Part shown: positions 12,301-20,719 of the stretch, in pieces
Numbering within the stretch: position 1 is the stretch's first letter
How the letters are laid out: every line of letters begins with the position of its first letter
Assembly (NCBI GenBank): GCA_024138025.1
Contig: JAMXBD010000688.1
Location: 1 to 64,000, forward strand
Length of the DNA: 64,000 bases
Reading direction: 5' to 3'
Source of the DNA: Combretum micranthum
Taxonomy: Eukaryota > Streptophyta > Magnoliopsida > Myrtales > Combretaceae
The notes under the pieces: model-generated
The model's input: only the letters and a program-made list of their open reading frames with translations
Told to the model about the DNA's origin: nothing
Databases searched by the model: none
Translations under genes and position numbers: made by a program

Positions 12301-13074
12301 TATTCTTGGGTGAGAAGGATATTAAGCTCATGTCGAAAGTAACACTTGGCGGATGATCCGAAAGCGATTGCTTGGCGGCTTAATGGAAAATGTTTGGCGG
12401 AAGATCCAAAAGCAAGGTCAATCAAGTAGATTCGGAATGCTTGGCGAAGAGTGCTCGCGAGCATGAAAACTTTTTAATTAAAACTACTTGAATTGAGGTT
12501 ATGTATCACCAAACCCCGAATGGAGGGCGTAAATCCATTCAACATATAGTTCTCGGAAAACTATATGCTTGTTTGCCCACATGTTTGTTGCATTACATTT
12601 GTTTGATTAATCAACTTGTTTGAATCTTGTTACAAGAAGTTATTTATGGAAATAGTTCTCACTAAGCCTTTAGCTTATACCCCAATAGATATCTTTTGCA
12701 GTTTCCCTACCTTTGGTTAAGGCCATGTGGACCCTGCGGCAGGTAATTTCTTTTTGGGTAATAGAAATTTAGATAAAGTGTAGTATTAGTATTGATGTAT
12801 AAATACTCATGTAATAGATTAGTGATCAAGGGGATATGTCCCTAAGTTTGTAAAGTCATTGATATGAATGAATGATTATTATGAGTCTTCTTTCTTAAAT
12901 GTGTTATTTATATCTTCTTAAACTTCATAATTCCATACATGGTCCTCTAAAGTTGTGAAAGTACGCCTTACACTTAATAGAAAAGCTTTTGGGAATGACT
13001 AAGGTTGTCATACTTAAGCTCTAATATTGAGTGTGGCGGACTGTCACGTTTAGGGTACCCGTTGAGGCGTGACA
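9399..13074 (+). mobile_element. GSL4, complete giant solo-LTR-like unit, 3676 bp
   Basis: The cleanest copy. TGTAAACCCC to GCGTGACA, flanked by a perfect 5-bp duplication agttg (9394-9398 and 13075-13079). Order: promoter with TATAAATA at 10107-10114; CT-rich leader; donor TTTAG|GTAAC at 10300; 20-bp palindrome at 10333-10352; hairpin block 10590-10720; exon 2 at 11928-12025 (acceptor GGCTAG, donor GTGAGT); TTGGCGG repeats 12345-12446; perfect 9-bp stem hairpin 12543-12567; exon 3 at 12702-12742 (acceptor TTTTGCAG, donor CAG|GTAATTTC). Exon 2 reads 15 codons ending PEDYYD-stop. No gag-pol. It is either a solo LTR of an element with very long LTRs or a non-autonomous unit; the 5-bp duplication and TG..CA ends fit LTR-integrase insertion. 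Confidence 0.9.
10107..10114 (+). promoter_or_regulatory. TATA box of GSL4 (conserved in the family)
   Basis: TATAAATA about 708 bp inside the unit, followed by a CT-rich tract and 'cttctttcacac', a plausible start-site context. The same TATA and downstream tract occur at 3872 (GSL2), 53052 (GSL9), 55039 (GSL11) and 62985 (GSL13), inverted near 36650 (GSL6), and in another form at 32002 (GSL7). In GSL8 it has decayed to 'cctataatatc' near 42475. This sets the sense orientation of the family as TGTAAACC to CGTGACA. Confidence 0.6.
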
Positions 13075-14228
13075 AGTTGCATTAGATTTTTGGCAAAGCT
13101 AAAATGGATATGTATGGTAGGGATAAATGGAAATTATGTATGTTTGCTGATGATATGAGAAATTGAAAATAAGATTATCGAGACCGGGTGATTAACTAAT
13201 GCTTGTATAAATGAATTAAGATTGATTGTCTATAATTATTGATTGATCACCTAAGGAATTGGTGTAATTGACTATTCCGAATTGATAATAAATATGGACT
13301 CATTCATATCACAAATAGAGATGGAGCATTAGCATTTTTTGGTTGCCCGTGATCCAAAACGGAGTAAAAGTTGGTTAATCGTAATCCATACACGAAATAA
13401 TAAGTTGGTTAATTGTGATTCACAAACGAAATTATAAGTTGGTTGACCGTGATCCAAAATGGCATATTTTAGTAGTACCGCAATATTCATTAATCTGCTA
13501 ACCCGAGATGGAGAGCGAAAGTCCATTCACATATGGTTTCCGGATAGTCATATGTCTGTTGATTCCATATGTTTGATGCATATCACTTGTCTGATTAATC
13601 ACTTACTTGTATGATGTGTTATGAATGTAATCTCAGAAGTTCTCACTCACTAAGCTAGTGTAGCTTACATCCCCACAGTTTTTATTTATTGCAGCACTCG
13701 TTCATCTGGCTTGGACAAAGGCAACCTACAGCTCAGGTACAAGAGCTAGGCATTTCCTTTAAAAGTTATATTCATTTCTGTTTGGACTTTCGTAGAAAAT
13801 CAAAGGACTTTGAATGACTGTAATAGACCTCTTAACAATAGTCTTTTGCGGGGGAATGCCCCTTAGATTTTGTAACTAATTATATATGTGTTTTGGTTTA
13901 TATTCTAATGCTATTAAATGTTAATTTAAACTCTTTATCTCCATCGGTTCAAGTATTCTATTGTCGTAAAGGGACGCCTTACATTTACACAAGACGCCTG
14001 AAGGATTAAGGTAGTAATTCGTGAGTCTTACATGGTATGTGGTGGACTATTACGTTTAGGGTACTCTATAGGGCGTGACAAGTATTCTCCTTACCTTGGT
14101 ACTTAATTATTATCAATATAAATTGCGCTACTCCGAAACGTTCCCTTGGTTATGATATACGTCTTGTACCTAATATAAAAACCTTTACGTGACTGAGGTA
14201 GTCATTCCTAGGCTTTAGTATTGTGACA

Positions 14229-14323
14229 GCTAGCATGTCATGTTCAGCAGCCTCAGGATTAGCATTAAGTTCTTGAGTCGTACACTCGGTAGGATTGGTA
14301 GGTCTCTTCCTTGGAGATGTCAT
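14229..14323 (-). pseudogene. Tat/Ogre-like gag, N-terminal fragment
   Basis: On the minus strand an ATG at 14323 lies about 20 nt after the primer site and opens a frame beginning MTSPRKRPTNPTEC, which runs to the GSL2 insertion point at 14229. This is the expected place for a gag start. The other part of the gene is at 2720-1611, on the far side of the nested insertions. Counting from the target duplication, the two parts are not in the same frame, so a small indel has also occurred. Confidence 0.65.
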
Positions 14324-14346
14324 CACACAAGTGTTGATTTCCCTTT

Positions 14347-14364
14347 CCCCAGTGGAGTCGCCAA
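14347..14364 (-). other. Primer-binding site, tRNA-Arg type
   Basis: The minus strand reads TTGGCGACTCCACTGGGG, four bases inside the LTR edge. This is the tRNA-Arg-like primer site typical of the Ogre/Tat lineage of plant Ty3/gypsy elements. It fixes the orientation of the element and the inner LTR boundary. Confidence 0.85.
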
Positions 14365-14368
14365 ATAA

Positions 14369-15025
14369 TGTGAGGGTATGATTTCGGATGCAACGATCAC
14401 CTACGTACCGTGTGACTATCGCGCTACACGTGACCTAGAGAAAAAACACGTGCAAGGGTGATCAAGAGAGAATCGTGTAGGGAGGAGGATTAGGCAGTCT
14501 CAATAGGCTGTAACACGTGTAACAGGTAAAGGAGCTAAAAAGCATCAATCTCGCTAAGTACCATGAATATCGTATGCGTTCTTGAGTGAGTCAAATAATC
14601 GATTCACAAAAATGGAAATCCGACAGCACGACGATGTTTTTCCAAGATTTCCACTATCCAAATGAGGTAAGGACTAAGGGCATTTATAGAGAATCTAGTT
14701 ATCGATGTCGTCCGTGAGAAGACACAGCCACCAACGACTAAGATGAGTCCCTTTCATTATGGATATGAATGTGGGCTTCCTTATGGACTCAGGTCCATTA
14801 ATGCCTTCATTTGCAATGTGTGTGAGCCAATTTGAGAAAAGTTGGAATTGGGCAGGCCAATTCCAACGAGCCTTACTCTAAGCTTTCCATGCCAATTCTC
14901 CCATGATCATCCCAATTGAATTGGGCCTAACTCTTTAAGCCCTGTCATATTAGCCTAAAGAGTTAAATCCAAATAAGAATTAGGCTTAAGGCCTTTGTAA
15001 TCAGATTTGTACATCTACAATATCT
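14369..15025 (-). repeat. 5' LTR of the Tat/Ogre-like element
   Basis: The inner edge is secure: on the plus strand TGTGAGGGTATG begins at 14369, next to the primer site. A minus-strand TATA box (tctataaatg) at 14682-14691 sits roughly mid-LTR, as expected for U3/R. The outer edge is not secure; the GC-richer LTR-like sequence fades into AT-rich DNA between about 15000 and 15060, and the partner 3' LTR is outside the window. The base composition differs clearly from the GSL units. Confidence 0.6.
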
Positions 15026-15397
15026 ATCATAAAATTTTCATCTCATACACATTATAGACTATAATTTTCATCACCTGCGCTTAAGCTTCTTTAAAAACTA
15101 TCCAAAAAAGTCTTGCAAAATCCGTTTTACCATAAGTTATAAAGAAGATAGTAAACTTGACCAAGTTTCATAAAATATTCTACATTAATTACTGAAATGA
15201 CATTTTCAAATTATGCTTATCTTACCCTTTCTTACTTCCAAAAGAAGCAGCTATAATTTGAAATTTACACATCAGTATCACCATAGGATAAATACAAAAT
15301 ATTTAAAAATCTACTATACTAATATAATTTAATAAAAAAATATCTTTTATCAAACATAAAACTAAACAAGCATAAGCTTCTTTTGCTGTCACTTTTC
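15026..15397. other. Gene-free AT-rich flank
   Basis: Lies between the Tat/Ogre-like LTR and the start of GSL5. No coding pattern, terminal repeat or recognisable domain on either strand. It may be host DNA or the outer part of the LTR. Confidence 0.4.
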
Positions 15398-15753
15398 TGT
15401 AAAACCCTCATTTTCATTTTTACCTACATTTACAACTAAAACACAAATTAATTCTTCAAATCGTGACTTTTGACATTAGAAATCTTTAAGAAATTACATC
15501 TCGAACACTAATTCTGGTATTTTTGAGTAATCATACAAAACACCTCACCAAACTAAGGTAAGTTTTATTTGTAGAGTTTTAGTAACTTCATTCTGTCAAA
15601 CACACTAGCACACTTACATATTTTACTATTAAAAAGTAAAACACTAAGTTTAACATATATACTAAGTTAATAAACTAAAACTGAGCTTACTAGAAACTAA
15701 TAGGACATGTTTATACTTACTCTATAACTTTATCTATGTCTTAGATTTATAAT

Positions 15754-17416
15754 TGTTGGTTTCTCTCAAATGATGATTTTGATGATAATAAAAAGGAGTA
15801 AGTAATTACTAACATATTCATTAAGTGTGTAAGGATTCAATATAATCAATGTGGTTTACAATGACTTAAGAGGATGATTTCAAAAGAGGCTCTATGCAAA
15901 TAATACTTTAGAAAGTGTTTGGAGAAAATTTCAAGAACAAATGAGTCATCAGAAGGTTAATCAGAAGATACTCTGCTGGCTTTTTAAACTATTAGAAGGT
16001 TCGTCAGAAGGTGACTTGCAACTTTTTAAAAAAAGTTACTAAACATGAACAGTGAGCTCTAGATTTGAATTTTTCTTTATAGATTTGATATTTTGAAGAC
16101 CCATCTCTAATGTTGAGTATATTTGGGTAATATACTCAATGTGTTCCACAAAGTTGGTTCAATATCCATGGGGATTCAAATTTCATTGGATTAAAGTTCA
16201 TTTTTTTTAGAAAATTCTGTTTTAACAGCAAGGAAAAACTACGTGACTTACAAGGTTCCATTTTCAATAGTTTATTCAAGTTTTATTTGGGATATGGAAG
16301 ACATGATCCAAATATGCAAGGAACTTGTTTAATGATTATTTGTCTATACAAGGAAGTCAAAATTTGTGGAAAACACGATCTTTTTGTTGCATGAACAGTA
16401 CCAGACAAAAGAATATGTCAACAACATGATTTCAAATTCGAATTTCAAGTTCAAGATAATTATACAAGTTATTGGAGATTTAAACTTATCCATTGGAGCA
16501 AGAATTTTGAGATAACAACAACAAGATCTCAAGTTATTCAAAATTTGCAATTTTTGAAGAAAAATATGAGCTGATATTACGCACAAAATAAGGAGCAAAG
16601 TTTATCCAATTGATTTCCTAGCCGTTGGAAGATACAAGGATAAGTATACCCACCCAAAATAGAGAAAAGCAAGCACAATCACATGAAAAACAAGAGAAAA
16701 CAAAGAGCCACGAATTTCCCTTGGATTTGAGCAAATTTATTATCATTCCATTTATCTTCTTTTGTTCAAAAATTTTGAGGACCCATACCTTATTTCCTCT
16801 TATCTAGATTTATTCATTTGATGAGAGATTGAGAGTTACAAGTAGGCTCAGTAGATTGATTGCTTTGGAGAATCAAGCTGAGTGAATTGTAGCCAAAGAG
16901 AATTGGTAAGAACATCTTGTAACTTTATTGATTTGATTGGATAGTGAAACACAATCGGTATGGAATCCCGGGACCCTGGCTTGGAGCCGAAAGAGACGAT
17001 TGATGCTCAAGGCGGAACCTCTATAATTCGACTTTGCACTCTCTACTCCCTTATCTCTCTTTAAATTCGTGCAATTTTATTTGTTGTTCATAATTGTGAT
17101 ATATGCTCAGAAGGTTTATCAGAGAGTAACTCACTTATATTTTCTTAATTAGAGAGTTAGTCAAAAGGTTTCTGGGAGTAAAAATTTTGAATTGATATTT
17201 GGTTTTTCCTGAGCTTAAGCAAATCATTTTGATCTGAATTATTGTTCAAAGTTCTTATTGTTAGTTTATTGTTTTAAGAAAGTTTCAAAGCCATTTTAGT
17301 TGAATAACCAAGTGGTATGAAATTTATTCTAAATTTTTAAAAGTAAATTTTATAACCAATTCACCCACCTACCCCTCCCCCTCCCCTCTCTATTGGTTAT
17401 CTTTTCGGGACCAACA
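15754..17416 (+). repeat. 5' LTR of the copia element (1663 bp)
   Basis: Begins TGTTGGTTTC and ends GGGACCAACA, directly before the primer site. Only the first ~360 bp and last ~150 bp are matched by the 3' LTR, because the 3' copy has lost the middle (about 16110-17264 in this copy). Confidence 0.9.
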
Positions 17417-17417
17417 A

Positions 17418-17437
17418 TTGGTATCAAAGCAGGGCTC
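17418..17437 (+). other. Primer-binding site, tRNA-iMet type
   Basis: TTGGTATCAAAGCAGGGCTC follows the 5' LTR by one base. It matches the plant initiator-Met primer site (TGGTATCAGAGC) with one change. Confidence 0.85.
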
Positions 17438-17529
17438 AATTTTTAGAAAGATTTTTTGTTTTAAATTTTTGATATCCACAATTGATATCCCAACTAAACT
17501 CTTTTCTCATATTGAGTGATCCTTGAACA

Positions 17530-19356
17530 ATGGTTGACAATAATGTTGCAATTGATACAACACCATTTTTTTATGGCATGAATTATCCTTATTGGAAAAT
17601 GAGAATGGAGACATACATCAAAGCTAATGATTTTGATTCATGGCAGGTTATCTTGCTTGGAGACACACAAGTCACTATGAATGGGGATGGGCATATAACT
17701 CCTTATCAAAAGAAAGCCATTGAGAAAAACAACAAGGCTAAGAATCTTCTTTTAACTACCATTGCATCATCTGAATTTTATTTATTTTCTTCATGTAGCA
17801 CTGCTAAACAAATATGGGATACTCTTAGTGAGACATATGAAGGAACAAGAATAATAAAATACTAAAATCAATGCACTTTTGCAAAGATATGAGTTGTTCA
17901 AGTTTAAACCTAATGAGAAATTTAAGGATGAATTTGATAGATTTATTAGTATTACTAATGAGCTAGCTTCTCTTGGAAAGAAGTTAGAAGAATCTGATCT
18001 TATTAGGAAAATTCTAAGATTCCTACCGAAATCTTGGGATACCAAGAAGACAACAATAGAGGAGGCCAATGATCTTAGCACTCTCACCTTAAGCTAACTC
18101 AAAGAAAAGTTGATGGCGTATCAATCTCACATAGATGTGACAGAAGAGAATGAAGGAAACAAGAAAGAAACGGCTTTCAAAACAGAAAAGGTGGATGATG
18201 ACTTAGATTCTTATTCTAATAGTGATGAAGACAAGGAAGTCAATTCATTAGTTTGACATCTCAACAAAATTCTAAAGAAACAAGGTAAAAAAACAGTTAA
18301 GTATAAGAAATATTACTCTACTTGTGATGTAGGAAAAGGTTACAAAGAGAAAGAAAAGAAGAAGGAGAAAAAGGAAGTGGTGTGCTATGAATGCAAGAAG
18401 CCGGGCCATATTAAATATGAATGCCCTGTACTTATGAAGAAGATGGAAAAGCATAAGAAGAAGCACAGATCATTACTTGCCACATGGAGTGATTTAGACG
18501 AGTCAAAAACTAAATTAGAAAGTACAAGTGAAGATGAAGAAAAAGCCAATTTGTGTTTGATGGCTACATCTGAGGTAAACTCCGAATCCAAAACTGAAAT
18601 GCATGATAATGAGATATATATTGAGATGAAAAAGCTATTAAAGGCTCTTAAAAAGGTTGATTTTAAGAATTCAAAATTAGATGTCGAAAATAAAGCTTTG
18701 AAAAATGAAAAAGATGTTTTGAAACAAATAAATAAATTGCTTGTTGATGAGAATGATATTTTGACAAATGATAATGAAAAATTATTTGACAAATCTGATG
18801 TTTTGAAGAAAGAGAATGAAGTTTTGAAAAATGAGATCAAGGATTTAAAAGGAAGAGTAGAAAATTTGTCACAATCTATTAAAACACTTTTAGTAAGTTT
18901 AATGAAAGTGACAAGAAGTTAAACATGCTTATAAGTAGTCAAAAACCATCATTTATTAAGCATGTACTTGGATATGAACATGGAAATTCGACAAATAGCA
19001 TGAATAAAACAATGTTTGTAAAAGCAAATGAATCTGAGAATGAACAAGCTGTTGTCCAATCTATTAAGAGTAAGAACAGTAACGTCAAAGGCTACATCAT
19101 AAGGAATGATCAACAAAATTATCCTATCAGAAGGCATGTTAGAGGCTACAGGTATGCATATAATGATTATCCAAGACAAAGTTATTATCAAAAGGTAAAT
19201 CAAAGGTATCACAAACATCCATATGCATGTTCATTTTGTAATAGAATAGATCATATAGAAAAATATTGTTTTTACAAAAGAAACAAGCTTAGTGATCAAC
19301 AAGGAAACAAGTTTTTCAATGGAACCAAACTTGTATGGGTTCGTAAAGAAGTTTAA
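17530..19356 (+). pseudogene. Ty1/copia gag (broken), two zinc knuckles
   Basis: The ATG at 17530 opens a UBN2/DUF4219-type gag (FFYGMNYPYWKMRMETYIKA near the N-terminus; KQIWDTLSETYEGT at the end of the first block). A frameshift near 17860 moves the frame; it then runs from about 17866 to 18922 with stops near 18095 and 18256. The first CX2CX4HX4C knuckle is CYECKKPGHIKYEC at 18383-18424. A K/E/N/L-rich heptad-like coiled coil follows at about 18600-18870. A further break near 18922 leads to a last segment (18925-19356) with a second knuckle, CSFCNRIDHIEKYC, at 19228-19269. The sequence then ends where protease should begin. Confidence 0.85.
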
Positions 19357-20190
19357 CTTGTTTGTGAGTGAAGTGCAGGTACTGAAGGCAAATGCAAATA
19401 GATATTATCGTCATCAATAATTGCCTCGGTTTTCAAAAAATTAAAAACAATTAATATATATATGTGCACTCATAAGCAAGAAGGAAAAATCTGAAAATCT
19501 GGTACATTATTCCAACTCCCTTATATATCCTTTTATTTGCTCTTCATGTTTTGATATGAAAATAATTATTGAATATTTTTTAAAATCAATTGGTGTCATA
19601 TTAAGGGGGAGCTTGTTTTCTATAAGAAATTTATAAAGGAGGAGAAATGTTTGAAACAAGATAAGTACATTGAACAAATGTGTTGAAATTGTTTTACTTT
19701 GCAATTTCTTGTTATGTGTATATTAAAGGATAATTTTCTACAATAAAAACTGCATTTTTCTGCAATATAGGCATTTTTTCTACATTTTCTGTATATTTTC
19801 TGCAATTCCAGCATTTTTTTTTTTGCACAAATTCTGCAATTTGTCAAATTTCTGTTTAACAAAATTCTGCATGTTTTTCACATTTTTCTGTAGCTTATTA
19901 AAAAAAAGCATAAAAATATATGCACTTTTGCACAAAAATGTTCTTTACATGTTGAAAAGAATGCTTGGTAATATATTTTTAGAATGAGTATTTTTTTTTA
20001 TGCTAACAAAAAGCGGGAGAAAGTAAACAAAATATGATATAAATATTTAGAAGTAAACAAAATAAGAGATAAATAATTAGATTGCACTATACATTTAAAC
20101 AAAATATGAGATAAATATTTAGATTGCACTTTACATTTAAAAAAATTATTTTGTTTATATGGGTTTTGTCATCATCGAAAAGGGTGAGAA
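19357..20190 (+). other. Copia 3' non-coding region with several purine-rich tracts
   Basis: No coding sequence. Contains runs resembling polypurine tracts: 'aagggggag' near 19601, 'aaagcgggagaaag' near 20010, and 'gaaaagggtgagaa' ending at 20190 directly before the 3' LTR (the functional position). Also holds a degenerate 'ttttctgca' repeat (19730-19890) and a repeated 'aaacaaaatatgagataaatatttag' type unit of about 60 bp (20020-20140). Multiple purine tracts are a described Sirevirus trait. Confidence 0.6.
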
Positions 20191-20663
20191 TGTTGGTTTC
20201 TCTCAAATGATGATTTTGTTGATAACAAAAAGGAGTATGTAATTACTAACATATTCATTAAGTGTTCAAGGATTCAATATAATCAAAGTGGTTTACAATG
20301 ACTTAAGAGGATGATTTCAAAAGAGGCTCTATGCAAATAATACTTTAGAAAGTGTTTAGAGAAAATTTCAAGAACCAATGAGCCATCAGAAGGTTAATCA
20401 GAAGGTACTCTGCTGGCTTTTTAAACTATCAGAAAGTTCGTTAGAAGGCGACCTGCAACTTTTTTAAAAAAGTTACTAAACATGAACAGTGAGCTCTAGA
20501 TTCGAATTTTTCTTTATGGATTTGATAATTTGAAGACCCATCTCCAATCTTTATGAATTTTTCTTTATTGTTTTAAGAAAGTTTCAAAGCCATTTTAGTT
20601 GAATAACCAAGTGGTGTGAAATTTATTCTATATTTTTAAAAGTAAATTTTATAACCAATTCAT

Positions 20664-20695
<32 letters not shown>

Positions 20696-20719
20696 CCGGT
20701 TATCTTTTCAGGACCAATA
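20191..20719 (+). repeat. 3' LTR of the copia element, internally deleted (529 bp)
   Basis: Starts TGTTGGTTTC and ends GGACCAATA (CA mutated to TA). About 1.15 kb of the LTR middle is missing relative to the 5' copy. The junction near 20550 carries a ~15-nt filler (gaatttttcttta) that repeats sequence at 20502-20514, the mark of template-switching repair. Confidence 0.85.
20666..20691. repeat. 26-bp poly-C tract
   Basis: An uninterrupted run of 26 C. The matching place in the 5' LTR (about 17363-17393) is a mixed C/T/A tract, so the homopolymer expanded in the 3' LTR after insertion, or is a sequencing/assembly artefact. Confidence 0.9.

Larger units (their letters stand above)
6926..14080 (+). 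mobile_element. GSL3, unit inserted in GSL2 (about 3.47 kb net)
   Basis: Starts TGTAAACC, ends GGGCGTGACA, and is flanked on both sides by a perfect agtat (6921-6925 and 14081-14085). The host GSL2 sequence resumes with 'agtattctcc', matching GSL10, which proves the insertion. Visible parts: an AT-rich promoter-like tract near 7620-7660, exon-2-like segment 9278-9347 between TTTAG and GTGAGT, a hairpin with stem ACATATG/CATATGT at 13529-13555, and a third exon starting after TTATTGCAG near 13694 and ending at CAG|GTAC. Its middle resembles GSL12. GSL4 is inserted at 9399. Confidence 0.85.
2721..14228 (+). mobile_element. GSL2, long-type unit (about 4.35 kb net) carrying GSL3 and GSL4
   Basis: Starts TGAACCCCTGAAATTTTC and aligns over its length with GSL10 in inverse orientation (4358 bp). 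The last ~40 nt before GACA are deleted, with GTG at the junction. Flanks are gctgg (2716-2720) and gctag (14229-14233), a 5-bp duplication with one transition. Visible parts: TATAAATA at 3872-3879, first donor TTTAG|GTAA near 4093, an imperfect copy of the family palindrome at 4128-4147, the gactagtc hairpin block around 4400-4570, exon-2-like 5908-5973 ending at GTGAGT, and a covarying-hairpin copy at 6512-6540. GSL3 splits it at 6926. It is inserted in the Tat/Ogre-like gag. Confidence 0.8.
15754..20719 (+). mobile_element. Sirevirus-like Ty1/copia element, gag only
   Basis: Two direct repeats starting TGTTGGTTTCTC bracket a primer site, a gag and a purine-rich 3' region. Protease, integrase and reverse transcriptase are absent: after the second zinc knuckle the coding sequence stops and non-coding 3' sequence follows, so the pol region is deleted. 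The flanks (ataat left; gtagtataac right) give no exact 5-bp duplication, though ataat/ataac a few bases out is possible. The terminal sequence TGTTGGT and several purine-rich runs before the 3' LTR fit the Sirevirus (SIRE1/Maximus) group; without RT this placement rests on gag and non-coding motifs. Confidence 0.8.

Noticed and set aside
18385..18840. 151-codon minus-strand frame opposite the copia gag
   Set aside because: Shadow of the lysine/glutamate-rich coiled coil, which reads as S/F-rich on the other strand.
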